64,000 nt of DNA from Gnetum montanum (Eukaryota; Streptophyta; Gnetopsida; Gnetales; Gnetaceae), in the NCBI GenBank assembly GCA_015680685.1, contig MNCI01033465.1, positions 579,090-643,089 of the forward strand, read 5' to 3'. The notes under the pieces are model-generated. The model did no database searches. It was not told the DNA's origin and saw only the letters and a program-made list of their open reading frames with translations. Of the stretch, positions 34,940-47,300 are shown one piece after another; position 1 is the stretch's first letter; each line of letters starts with the position of its first letter. The position numbers and the translations under genes are program-made.

Positions 34940-35816
34940 TGATGAGTAGTGAATAACCCTATGATCAACCGTATAAATCACTAAGCATTCATGTGTGATC
35001 CAATTGAATTCTATGGACCCTTTGTCTTTCGGTACATTAGCCTCTAGGAAGTGGAACTAGCCTTGACAATCATTCATTGTCTTCTTAATTAAAAGTGTGA
35101 TATGCAAAGGTATGGTTAAGTGCAATTGAGGCATATGATTTTTATTATTTCTATGTTTTATGTTTTGGGTGCTTAAAATAAAGGATGAAAACAATAAAGT
35201 AATTTAGTTGTTAATTTAATGTAACTAACTAACCAATATATAACTAATCCTAACATAAGCATTTGGTCTCACTTTCCATACACATCCTGAACACATAAAA
35301 TGCTACTAGGTTACCAAGAATTAAGCATTATTGGGATAACCAAGCATCATGCGTATGCTTAAAGTGGTCATACTTATGTGCTTAATTAATTGCTATTTAA
35401 TCTAGCTTAATTATGTAAAAGCATTAAATAAAATTACTGAAAACATTGGATGCATGAAGAATATATTTAATCTAGCCAAAGGGCTATAAGGTTTATTAGA
35501 AAACTTGTATTTATTGCAGCACACATTGTTGTGCTTAGGTATAATAGTGCACAAATAAAGATTTATACACTGAATAACTTTTACTATGGGCATTTGGGAA
35601 AATATTCTAACTTTGGGGAAGAAAAATTACAAGATCTTTGCTACACTATGATAGGATATTTTCCATAAACATAGTGGATCAGAATTTATTTATAGGCAAA
35701 AATAGACACTACGTTGACAAGGTCATGTCAATGCATCAAATCATGCGTCGACAAGGCCTAGTCGATGAGGCTTAGTCGACGAGGCCCAGTTGATGTAGCC
35801 AATTTATGATTCATCA
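34940..35816 (-). mobile_element. Athila-like 5' LTR (element B)
   Basis: As printed it begins TGATGAGTAGTGAATAACCC and ends TATGATTCATCA. Distal U3 (about 35715-35800) has repeated GTCGACRAGGCC-type words. The reverse TATA region is TTTATTTATAGG near 35690. It interrupts a Tat-like gag frame exactly at 35816/35817, giving a clear nested insertion. Confidence 0.8.
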
Positions 35817-36085
35817 CTTCCTGTTGTCATGAATGATCTCATACTTATGTTTGGATTCTACCTCCACCCATGGGATGAGCAAGGCTACCTAGATTTTGGC
35901 ATAGATGAAATTATAATAATTTTCATCAATGACAGAAAAATCTAGGCTTTGCCCCCTTAGCCTAAGAAATTTCCTATGCTTGACTATGGTAGGGTCCTTT
36001 GGGTCATAGACCCTTACAACATCTTGGTTAGATGCCATGTTAGTTAGGTTGAGGGACAAGACAGTTGACTGGTTGAAAGACATGT
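35817..36085 (-). pseudogene. Tat-like gag N-terminus, cut by Athila element B
   Basis: Open from about 36083: VVRVYDPKDPTIVKHRKFLR, LDFSVIDENYYNFIYAKI, then after a stop KYEIIHDNRK up to the LTR edge. The plus-strand copy at 24695 continues this with EYIPSPYDK, which shows what was cut off. The segment is free of stops over its first 64 codons. Confidence 0.6.
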
Positions 36086-36981
36086 TTAGTAGTCTAAATT
36101 TGGTTTAACAAAATATATAATTAATTATTTAAATGAAAATTATAGCAAAGGAAATTGTTCAATATGTAAATAGTTATGGCTACAAAATGGTGTAAACTAA
36201 AACTACAAGTGTGATGCACATTGCAATGGCAGCGATGTGTATTGCACTTAGAAAAGTTTGAAAACCTTTTTTTGATGTTAAAAGGGATCAAGTATGCTAG
36301 ATTTACTAGTAGGATCTATGTTAAAGTGAGGAAATGCTTGTCTTTCCTTGCAAGACTATGCTAATGATACCCCTCTTGGAAAAATACACTGGTTTTAGAA
36401 AAGTGAATGTGTAATGTTGGTTTTCATAGTATTACACTGGGGTATTGGAGAAGACTACATTGGTCTTTCAACAAGATTTCATAGTAGAAAGTGTATATGG
36501 GTGGAGCAGAACTATGTTGGTCCTTAGAACACCCCAAATGTAGGTTTTAATAAGAAAAAATTATAGGTTTGAGTGCTAACCATGCTAGATTCAAAGAGTT
36601 TGGCAACTATTGTGAAAATTTGATAGAAACCCAAATCACCCACAACAAATACGTTGGGTATTAGTTGCAAGGAATTGAACACCAACGTTGAGTTTATTGG
36701 AAAATTTCATAGTAAAAGGGTTTGAGTGGTTGTGGTAGAATAGCACTAACCTTTGGAACACACAAAGGCCATTTTGATTGTCAACCATGTTGGCCCTACA
36801 AAGTACAACAATTGCTGTGAGAGACTTACATATGCCTAGCTCACCTACAACAACTATGCTAGGTATCAATTGCATGGAGTTGAGTACCAATGTTGGATTT
36901 AATGGTAGACACTTACAGGTTTTTGAGTTCAAAATGTTTGAAAAAGGTTTGGACTAAGAATTCGAGTGGAGGCCCTCCTTC
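36086..36981 (-). mobile_element. Untranslated leader of minus-strand Tat-like element
   Basis: It contains two related blocks about 200 bp apart (near 36640-36720 and 36840-36910) sharing CAACAAATACG/CTATG-TTGGGTAT or CTAGGTATCA and ACCAACGTTG/ACCAATGTTGG. Further weaker copies lie near 36420-36490. The words are related to the hairpin array motif. Confidence 0.45.
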
Positions 36982-38123
36982 TAGCACTAGAATACTATTG
37001 CACCTGAAAAATTTGATTGCTAGAAAAACTAAAAGTCTCAAGTGTGGAAACATTTTTGACCTTGAATCGCAAGGGCCTTTGAGAAAGAGGATCTAAGGTG
37101 CCCTAGACAATTTGGTCGATCATCTAGGGACTTGAGAAATGTAAATGAAGGAAAATGAAATTTTAGATTTGAATGAAAAATAAACACAGAAATTAAAACT
37201 TGAAATGAATTCTACACAATGAATGAATTGTAAACTTTATTAAAATAGTAATATGCTTAAAGTATAAAGTTTAAAGGAATACAAATTGTGTGCTCAAATG
37301 CACAAGAAGCTTGCTTGGATGAAGCTTGAAGCCTGTTGGAGTTGGTAGGTTGTGTTCTATAGTTAAGCTCCATGATCCAAGTACTTCCCAACTCCATTCA
37401 CTAAGAACTCCTTGCTAGTTTTCACTTGAATTTGCAACTTTGATTATCAATAGCACTAGTAGTGTTGTTTTGACTCTTGTAGAAATTGTACTATGTTGAG
37501 AGTCTCTGATGCTCAGGTAGATATTAGTATGGTCCAAAAGTCTTGCAAATGCCAAATGGGTTAAAAATGATTAAGGTTGCAAAAAATGTTCAAAACCTAA
37601 ATAATGTGTTCAAGTTTGGCTTTTATAGGCTTCAAGATTGTTGATGACTAAACCTTTTTCTAGGAATTGTTGAAATTTGTTGGGAAATACGGTGACTATG
37701 TTGGCTATGTGAAGATTGCTAAGAATTTGTGATGACTATGCTGGTCATGCTACAACTATTGGAAATTGTGATGACTATGTTGGCCATTGCTAGGAAAATG
37801 AAAACCCAACAATTTAATGCTGGGTGTGTGAAGCTTAAGCATAGTCAAGGCCATAACCACCATAAAACCCATGAAAATGCCAAATTTGGTAGCCCCCAAG
37901 GCATTTTCAGCCTTCCCAAGTCCAAATATAGACATGACATTACTTTTCCCACTTGGGAAATGAGGCAATAACAAATTATGAGGCATTTTTCAACCTCAAA
38001 AAGCTAAAGTATGTAAGATTACAGCTCATGAGCCACAATTCTTACATTTAAAATAAAATCTTACCTCAAGTTGGGTGATGAAGGTTTACAAGTTACAACA
38101 TGAATTTTCTCAGTGGTGTTTTA
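36982..38123 (-). mobile_element. Tat-like 5' LTR, minus orientation
   Basis: Reverse of the LTRs at 22764 and 40068. The right end reads AGTGGTGTTTTA (reverse of TAAAACACC). The left end is near 36982, where GAGGCCCTCCTTCTAGCAC matches the reverse of the 24090 junction. Gag starts 900 bp to the left, so it is best read as a 5' LTR. The segment 37680-37830 has GATGACTATGCTGG-like words in place of the 49-bp repeats seen at 40410. Confidence 0.6.
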
Positions 38124-38500
38124 GCCAGCTATATGTCATTTACCTTGCTTTGTTTAGACTTGTTCCCACTATGTTTTGGCCTTACTTAACCTTATTTCAC
38201 ATGATTTTATACCATTTTCATGTCACTTGATCCCCATTTTCATTATTTTTACATTATTTGGCTTTATTTGATCATAATTCTACATTATTTGGCATCATTT
38301 GGACCTTGGTTGAGTTGATTTGACATCATTTGATGCCATTTGACATCACCAAGGCCTTACTTAACCTTGTTTAATACCATTTTATGTGGTTTTGACCTTC
38401 ATATAACCCTATCCTACATCATTTGGCCTTTTTTTCACCCTGTTTGCCTTAATCTACCCCTAGTGACCTCCATTAGCAATGTTTTAATCTTTTTTAGAAT
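38124..38500. repeat. CATTTGGC-type short repeats beside a Tat-like LTR
   Basis: Words such as CATCATTTGG, CATTATTTGGC and CATTTGACATCA recur. They are the reverse complement of the repeats at 13260-14100. Confidence 0.5.
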
Positions 38501-38989
38501 TAATTTAAAATTTTTTCACCCAAATATGATTTATTATTAGAGTATTTTATATTGTTTTGACATTATTTAGCTATTTTATTACATAGGTGCCACTTGATGT
38601 GCTTATGTTGTCATGCAGGATTAAGCTAGAAGGATAAGGAAGCAAATTTGAATAGCCTTAAAGCCTAGATAGGACCCTTCTCATGATGGTGTTAGACCAA
38701 GTTGACCTTAAAATATCCAAACCTTAAGCTCTAAAACCATTCTATTATACAACCATAATACCTTGAAGTAGCCTCATGACCATTAACCTTGAAGCCAAAA
38801 ACATTACGAACAGTTCCCTTGGTTGAAATTTTGGATGGTAAGGAGAAAAATACATCAAGCCCAATTCCTAATTAGAACTTAAATCTACTCAAGGTATCAT
38901 CAAATCCTTTCAATGCAACATTAAAGTTATCACATAGCCTTGATTGCATCTAACACTTACATGCTTGATTTTAGTGTTATTTAACATTA
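38501..38989. other. Unassigned non-coding sequence
   Basis: I see no gene or named repeat. It lies between the short-repeat block and the conserved Tat-like 3' untranslated region. Confidence 0.3.
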
Positions 38990-40067
38990 TTGATAGGTTT
39001 GGGTGATAACTATTCTAGCCCACAACAAGCGAGCCTACATGCTCTCTCTCTCCCTCTCTATCTCTCTCTATTTGGCATAATGAATGAACTACAAATTTTG
39101 TAAATTTGATGCACGTCACACAGATCTCTCTCTATGTTGTAATGATAGTGATATATGGTGGCATGGTTTGCTGGTTTTCTCATATAGCCCTATGCAATGC
39201 ATTGTAATGACATGTTTTCTTTTTCTTGTTTTCTTGTTGTCTTGGACTTGTGCTTATAGGATGAAGCTTAGAAGTCATCATAGAGATGTAACTCATTATG
39301 GAAACAAGTTACCACATGACCTTGATGCATAATATTTGGTAAGCTTGTCTTGCCATACCAAGAGTGCTTGACCCACATTACTACCATTACCCCTTTTGAA
39401 TCACAATCCCATATCCCAATTTATAACCTTCCTTACCATTAATAACAATGATGATAGATGTCTAACACTCATGCATTGTGGCCATGCGACATCTTTTTTG
39501 TTATGCTCCACCATCAAGTTCGTTGGATGTAACACATCTTATTCAACAAGAAAACCAAATTCAATTTGGCCTTGGCAATGAAACCCAATGAAGGTTTCAC
39601 CTCGTAAAAAAATGGAAGAAAATCTCCAAGAAGCCAAAAGGTCAATGAAGCCTAAGAGATAGATTAATGGCTCCAAACAAGAAAAGGAAAAATCCTAACA
39701 ATCAAAGAAACCTTGGAGTGGAGTGTGGTTTCTCAGAAACATTACTAAGTGAACAACACTTTGAAGCATGAAGTGTGAAGACCACATCAATTATCCAAAG
39801 TGTCACTACCATAATGTAACCATGATGTCAACATTTGGAATTTGCTATTAATCCCTATGACCACTTCATCATGACCAAATATAGCCTTTAACCTCTATTG
39901 CCTCATCACAATCCTATCTCATCATCACAAGCACTATTTGGCATGGTTTGATAGCTAAAAAATCAAGTGTAGAGAGGAAATGTTAATGATGGACCTATGG
40001 TGGTGTTTTGTATTCTTTAATAATGTCTCTTAGGTCAATCCTCCAAACATCAATAAAGAAGGACAAA
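38990..40067 (+). mobile_element. 3' untranslated region of plus-strand Tat-like element
   Basis: About 1.1 kb aligning with the reverse of 54699-55690, including AACAAGCGAGCCT/AACAATCGAGCTT, TAGCCCTATGCAATG and ATGTCTCTTAGGTCAATCCTC. In the other copy it lies between the integrase stop and the 3' LTR, which identifies it. A CT microsatellite lies at 39042-39070. Confidence 0.65.
39042..39070 (+). repeat. CT-rich microsatellite
   Basis: CTCTCTCTCTCCCTCTCTAT-type simple repeat. The equivalent place in the minus-strand copy (55640-55660) has a shorter, GA-rich version. Confidence 0.85.
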
Positions 40068-41460
40068 TGAAACACTACCAAGAAAATTCATGTTGTAACA
40101 TTTTGGCATTATGATGTTCACCATTAAACTTGAGGCCAAATTCTATTGTAAAATGTAAGGTTTGTAGTTCATGAGTTGTAATCTCACACATTTCAACTTT
40201 TTGAGGCTAAAAAAAATGCCTGACAAGTTATTATAGTCTCACTTCCTAGGTGGAAAAATTCATGTCATGTCTATATTTGGGCTTGGGAAGGCTAAAAATG
40301 TCTTGGGATTGCCAAATTTGATGTTTTCATGGGTTTTATATTGGTTAAAGCTAAAACTATGTTGGAAACACTTACATCTAGCTTGGTTCTAGCTTAGTCC
40401 CACTATGGATAAGGCTTCCTAGATGGCCAACATACTTCTAGTGTAGTCCTAGCATGGATGAGGCTTCCTAGCTAGTCAACATACTTCTAACATAGTCCCA
40501 ACGTGGATGGGGCTTCCTAGCTAGCCAACTTAGTTCCAATATAGTCCCAGCATGGATGAAGGCTTTCTAGTTAGCCAATGTAGTTCTAGCATAGTCTCAG
40601 CATGGATGCCATAATGCTAGTGTGGTTTTACAAGGTCACCATACTTGCCATAGTTTTAGCATGGATCCCGCAAGGCCAGTGTTGTTGGTGAAGAAAACAT
40701 AGTTCCCAAAAGTTTTTTTTATTATCTATGGCATTTAGTGTAATGTTGATGGCCTAGGTGCATCAAAACTTATCATAAATGAAAAACTACACTAGAAATA
40801 ATAACTTGCCACACTTGCAAATTACATCAATTTTGTCAGAAATCATGGTAAAAAAATTGTAGCAACAAATTGAACACCATTAATATATTTAAATCAAATT
40901 CCAACATTTTGAAAGGAATTTTTGATAAACTAGCAATTGGTTGAGCATTGGAGACTCTTAGTACATTTCCTAGCAGTAAAAAGTCAAGCACTTATCCACC
41001 ATTTTCAACCAATGTAGTATATCCACATCTAAGAACCAACAAGGAGTTCTTGGAAGTTGGAGCTTGGAAGCACTTGGATTGTGCAACTGATTATAGGACA
41101 CAAATTGCCAATTTTACTAAACTTTACATACCATTCAGATAACTCCTTGTGCATCTAGTCATACACTTGTACACTTTGAAAGTTTTCTCTTGTAATATTT
41201 TTACTCATTTAATAAAAATTAGTAATTCATTCATCTATGCAAGTTTATTCCAAATTTAAATTTTGTGCTTTTTCTTAGATTACATATGCATTCTTTGTTA
41301 AATTATATTGCACTGTTTACACTTTCTAAGTTCCTGGGTGATCGAAAAGACCATCTAGGATGCCTTGGATTCTCTTTCTCAAAGGTCCTTGGTATCCAAG
41401 GTTAAATTGTTTCACTTGGAATTTTTGATTTTCTAGAAAATGAAGTTTTTAGGTGTTACA
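40068..41460 (+). mobile_element. Tat-like 3' LTR, plus orientation
   Basis: Begins TGAAACACTACC and ends TTTTAGGTGTTACA. It is preceded by the element's conserved 3' untranslated region, hence a 3' LTR. It carries a four-unit 49-bp tandem repeat at 40410-40606. Flanking pentamers are ACAAA and CTTAG, so no TSD can be claimed. Confidence 0.7.
40410..40606 (+). repeat. Four tandem 49-bp repeats in the Tat-like LTR
   Basis: Units at 40410-40458, 40459-40507, 40508-40556 and 40557-40606 (last one 50 bp). Each has GGCTTCCTAGCTAGCCAAC, an ATAGTT/C word and AGCATGGAT. They share CTAGCCAACATAGT with the 192-bp array. Confidence 0.85.
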
Positions 41461-41806
41461 CTTAGAATATGCAAGAAGGGATGATTAGTCTCTCCCTTGT
41501 TTTGTGTCATCCAACTTTCATTACTTACCATCTTGGTTGTAAAAATCTATGTTCGCATGACCTCTAAGCTATCATTATAAATACCTTAGGTCAAACTTAT
41601 AAAGGTTTCTTCAAGATAGATGCTCGTAATTACAATGTATTCTTTCATTGAGAGTATTATAAGAATAATAAAACCTACTTATTATATAATGACATCATTT
41701 GGGAATAGGGACATGATAATTACATAGTAAGCTATACAAATTGCTTCTTCCAAAAATGTTTTAGGTAGCTAATAAAACATCATTTTTCAAGTGTGCTAGG
41801 TGGTTG
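41461..41806. other. Unassigned sequence between two LTRs
   Basis: No gene or repeat recognised. Confidence 0.3.
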
Positions 41807-42665
41807 TGATATCATAGATGCTACATCACATCTACATCAATGTATCCTTGTCAATGCATTTCAATTGGCTGCTACATTATAGATGTTACGTTGCATCTGC
41901 ATCGATGCATCCTTGTCAATGCATATTAGTTGGCTACTACATTGTAGATGTTATATCGCATATGCTATATTGTAGATGCTATGTCACATCTGCTATAACT
42001 TAGCTACATTAACACAACTTGAGATTTTTTAATGCATATTTATCAATGTAGTGCCCTTATTTACTTGTAAATACGCATGCATCTACCCCATATTGGGCAC
42101 CATATGTCTAATAGTGTAGCTGAACTCTTGCAATTTTCTTTTGTAATCTTAGCAATTAGTTAGTAAGTGCCTATGATGTGGATTTGAGTCAATTTTATGA
42201 TATCTTATTTAAGTAGCATTGTACCTAGACACATTCAATGCACCATAATAAGATTGAGATTGATTCATATTCATTATAATACTTTAATATAAAACAAATT
42301 TAATCTCAATGAAATTTTCTTTCTATGTACTTAATTAATATTGACATTTTCATGCATATTAATCTATTAGTGGAATGAGTGTGGTTAGTCTTGAGCATAT
42401 ACAAATATTTGCTTGGTAATCCTAATGGCATTATTGCTTGGTTTTCCCAATGGTATAATACTTGGTAATTCTATCAATGGGTATGTGAGTTTAGGATGTG
42501 TACAACAAGCTAGAAATAGCCACTCATTGCCCTTAGATAGGCTAGAATTTATCTTCCTATTATTAGTTAGATAAATTAAATAATTAATTTTCATGTAATT
42601 ATATAGCTTAGTCAATATCAATAATCATACACCCCACTTTGGAATAAACTATACATGATAAGGCT
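41807..42665 (+). mobile_element. Athila-like LTR fragment, plus orientation
   Basis: The body (about 42140-42660) aligns with the LTR at 60349-61199, including ACACCCCACTTTGGAATAAA near 42630. The conserved terminal GGTACCTCACC end is missing, so it is truncated at its 3' end. The start is approximate. U3 holds a 65-bp duplication. Confidence 0.6.
41818..41960 (+). repeat. 65-bp duplication in LTR U3
   Basis: CCTTGTCAATGCAT at 41846 and 41911 anchors two copies of a 65-bp unit. A shorter ATATCGCATATG/CTATATTGTAGATGC extension follows. Confidence 0.7.
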
Positions 42666-45240
42666 ATCACATGATTCATACCATATGCCCTATAGACCCA
42701 TTCACTCTTGATATCAAAATCTAAGCATGTAGACACCATAACAACTTTTACCCTAGCATCCAAGATTTTTAACTTTTTTTGTAATTACATCCATAGAATA
42801 AGAAATAGTTTTCTCCTTGATTTTTATGATGCCACTTGCTTGGATGTTGCTCTAAAAGAGATGGGTTTTGTCAAGATACCACTTCCCATTGGTTAATAAG
42901 ATAAAAAAAAAAGGGAAAAGGATTTTAGTTTCTCATGCACCTCTTAAGGATTGAACTCTAAGAATGGACTGAATTTTGGTTCTAGAAGCATGCTCCCCAA
43001 GATAGTCTTGTCTCAAAATGTCAGTAGGTAGCTATATATCAAGATCACCTCTAATTAAGGTAGAGGTGCGTCTCCTTGAATTGATTACTTAGTTTACATA
43101 GTGGGAATTCTTCTGGTAGATTATACTTCCTATTCTTATTACATTTGTTTTTCTACTTAGAATTGTTATTGCAATCTAGGCTTATTTTCCCTTGACTACA
43201 ATGGTTCTCCAACCTCAAAAACATGTTGTACGTCATCTACAATAAATAAAGTTTGATATTAATTATTTAATATTTTTCCTCAATGATCAACCCTCACTAA
43301 ACTCTTATTTAGATTAAAAATTTTTAAAAATTGGTTTTTAAGGCTTATGGTATTTGTGAAACTAAGTTCCTAGGGTCGTAAGGTAACTACAATGTTGAAT
43401 TATTAGTTAATTTTATTATTAGTGTTACCTTTTTATTCAAAAATAAAGATGCTAGGACAACTTCAAATTATATGTTCTAGGATCCTTACGACAAAGATAT
43501 CAACTTTGGAAGCTCATAGGTCTTTGAATGAGTCAATTCTAAGGTCTGGATTACAAAATATCATGGTTATAAGGCTCTAGACTCTTGGAAAAACAAAAAA
43601 TCATTGAGTATTTGAATGAGAATGTAAATAAATCAAGGGTCATGAGTATGTATATATATATATTACTACGATGTTGTAGGAGATGTGATGTTGTAGCCTC
43701 TAGGAACTTTGTTTTTCACTTTATTTTTGGAGTTTTTTGATACTTGATTTTACAATGTTGATGGATTTTGAGTTTACTAGGCTATTACATGGGTCTCACT
43801 AATGCTCTGAAATATTAGAAACCATAAGAAATGAATATTATAGTTGTAAAATAGCTAAGAATTAATGGAGTTTAAGTAATATTTATTAAAATTCAATTGA
43901 AATGAAAGAGAAGGGGTTCTACAAGAATGCATGAACTAGGAAAAGTTACGCATGTTATGTTGAAGATGTAAAGATGGTCAGTGATCATGATCAACAAGAG
44001 TTATGTAAATGGATCCTCCTAAAAGTAGGATTCTATCATTAATGCTCTTACATAACCACTTCTATGGTTGTTTTGAATATGCTAGAAGTCGAATGTTGAT
44101 CATGCCAATGTACCAGCAACATACAACTACATTGATTAGAATTCTACACTCAACTACATAAAAATATAGAATTCATAATTGCATGATGTTAGTAAGGTGA
44201 GATGGATGAAGTAGGGATTGGAGAATTGAAATGTGAAATACCTTATCATGGTTATAATGGCTCTCACATGTAATGCGTGGTTAAAATGATCATTATATTT
44301 ATCCATAGGGACTCTAAACTAAGTCTAAAAACTATCAATGATATTGAACTACACCATTCTAGGCCTACCACAATGACAGCACTAGCAACCATATGAATAC
44401 ATTACCACTCAACAAGAAAGTAGGGAAATAATTCATTTGAAAATAATAAATTAATTAATGCTATTAATTTGTGGACCTTGACTATTGGTTAGAGGAGAGT
44501 CTTCAAACATGGATAACTTGCCTTTGTAGCCTTAGATGCATTGCTAATCTTATTAGAGAAGCATTTTCAAACATGGGTCACATGCCTTTTTGTTAGTACC
44601 CTAAGAATTGGTTTCATATAAATAAATTAATTATTTTATTGCTTGTGCTAAAGGTTAATTGTCATAATTACATGCCTTTCAAGTGCCAAAAGAAAACAAT
44701 TTTTAAAATGATTTTCCCAAATTAGAATTAAAACATGAGTGATAATGCATCAATGTGGGACCAATGGGATTAGGGTTGAATTCTAGAGAAATAAAAAAAT
44801 CCTCTTAATGTCACATTCTTGTAATAACCTTTTAGTCCTTCCTTCTTTCTTCAAAGCATAGTGGTCATGAGGTAATTTAAATTTTTAATGTAATAGGAAA
44901 AAATTATTCTAATAATAAGTGCCTCTTATAATAGAGATAGAGGGAAGGATGACTTGGTCTCATTTTGATTAAAATTCCAAATCGTGATGCTAATTCTTGC
45001 ATTATGATTAACAATAGTATTATTAATAAAAACATGAAAAATATCAGCAAAAGCATAAGTAAATGAACCAAGAAAATAGAAAATTATAAAGAAATATGAA
45101 ATAGTAAGAAATAGAAAAAATACTAAGAATTAGACAACTCAAAATGATTAGAAAGTTAAAAAAGGAAAATGATGAAAAAATATAAATCAAAAAAGTAAAA
45201 ATATCACACAACTTTTAAATTAAATTGAGATATATGCTTC
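42666..45240 (-). mobile_element. 3' non-coding region of Athila-like element C
   Basis: From about 43250 it aligns with 2930-4500, with no coding frame. The ACATGCCTTT-like block is duplicated (about 44505-44535 and 44565-44595). The first part, 42666-43250, is not recognised. Confidence 0.5.
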
Positions 45241-47300
45241 ACAACTAAGGTCTAAGGAGAAGATGTTCAAAATGAAGTAGGCAACAATAGTTATGATGAT
45301 AGTTGAGATGGGCATGGTTTTCATGGGTTTCCTTTATAGTTTTATTTGTGGTATGTTAACCTTCTAGTTTCAAAGGATGATAAATCTAGAAGGCACCTAA
45401 TTGATAGACTACATGGAACAATGTAGGATCCCTTTCAAAGAATATAGAATTTTGTGCATTGGAACACATGGCTTAGATTATAATACAAAACCTTGTTTCC
45501 TAGTTATATTTTTAGGTACTTAATCCTCATAATGTGACTTTTGTAATTATGGAATTTCTGGACTTCATTGTGCATAAGGGTACTCATGTAATTTTCATCT
45601 AGCATATTTAGGTCCATAAACATTTCTCATCATGCTAGAGTTAAATCCAAGTCAAGGTCATATGAAATGCTTAGTGTATGAAATTTGACTTGGATTTGTA
45701 ATTTTGGTAGTTTTATACACAATAATTTGTAGGAAGAATACTCTATAGAAAGTTTTCATGTAGATTTATATGTCCATATGACATCATTAAGTTTTTTTCT
45801 CCAATCCTTTTTATATTTATTAATTGTAGGAGTTAAGATCCTAGTGATCTACCTATTTATAGCTTTGGCTTGGTTATTAGCTTGGGGATGGTATGGAGTA
45901 GTTAGTTTATGATCTACCTCTAAGTGTTGCATGAGTTGTTTGAATTTTACCTTTGTAAAGTATGTTAAATTATCTAAAATAAGCACACCTAGCATGCCAA
46001 GTTTGTTTATGATATGCTACTCAAAGAATTTGATAGTAGTTACTATAATATAATTAGTGACTATAACTTCTTTAGCCCACTTGATGCAATAGTCTATAAT
46101 AACAATGTTTTTGGTGCACATCTTTTCATTTGATGTAGGAGTGATAGGGCTTATAAAATCAATTCTATAGAGATCAAATTACTTTAGTGGTTCCAATTTC
46201 ACAGTTCATCAAAGTGAGCTATTACTCCACCATCTTTTTGATAATGTTTGTAGAATGTAGTAAAGTAATGTGCATCTCTAAAGAGTGTTGGCAAGAAATA
46301 TCTAGCCTTAAGGATTTTTATGGCTATTCATCTTTAATTGTAATAGCCACCACAAGGCCATTCATGCATGTCTTAGAGAACCCTCAATTGATTTTTTTTG
46401 GGTACAAAATAGTGAACAAGGCCATCTATATATATCTTGTAGAATTTTCCCTCTATATTCATGTTTGATTAAGTGGCTCTTCTATTAGTTCAATTTCAAA
46501 TTTGTCTTGATGAACCTTTTGATCACTTGCTCAAAATGGTTCAAACCTTGTTAAAATGAAAGTTGTAGATAAAGAAGTCATCCATGAAGACTTCCATACA
46601 ATTTCTGATTTTCCTTTAAAAGATGTTGAGGATGAGACATTGAAATGTTACAAGGTTGTTACATAAGGTAAATGACTTCTTCTTATATGCAAATATCCTC
46701 TAAGGACTCATGAAAGTTATTTTGGCTTGGTATTTAAGCGCACTTTGGATTTTATTATATCCATTATAACCATCTAAAAAACTATAGTATTTATGTCCTA
46801 CAATTGTATCCAAAACCTGGCAAACAACTGACAATGAAAAGCGGTTTTTCAACATTTTCATGTTTTACTAGCCTAAAGTTGATGCAAAAATCTACCATTT
46901 TCTTCCTTTCTTTGGTAAAGTCATAAGTGATTTAATCCACTCACTATTTGCCATAGGATAAATGAATTCTACCTTGAGTAGTGTCAATTTCTTACTTAAT
47001 GATCTCCTTTAATTTGGAATTTAGCCTACACTATGTTTGGTACCTTGGCTTCATTATAAGGTCAATGTATATGCAATGCTAGCATATATGTGGATTAGTG
47101 TGTGTGATCTTGTTGTAATATTAGGTAAAGGCTATTGAACATTTATTAATCAATTTTAGCAACTCTTATTTCTACTTCATTGTCAACTAGACATTGATAA
47201 TTACTAGCATTTCATTTTCTAGAAAGACATCTAGTAACTATAGTAATTTTTTAACTCTATTGGTTCTTGTATCAATTCTTCGAGGATTTGCAACCTTCCA
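45241..47300 (-). pseudogene. Athila-like pol: integrase and RT (element C, heavily decayed)
   Basis: It aligns in order with 28111-30800. The integrase core is about 46150-45850 and the RT about 46960-46550, where a MDDFF-type word marks the catalytic loop near 46585. The stretch between, which would hold RNase H, is much shorter than in element B, so an internal deletion is likely. Stop and frame damage is greater than in element B. Confidence 0.6.

Noticed and set aside
39042-39070. CT repeat as a promoter or GAGA-type element
   Set aside because: It lies in a Tat 3' untranslated region with no gene nearby; a simple microsatellite is the plainer reading.
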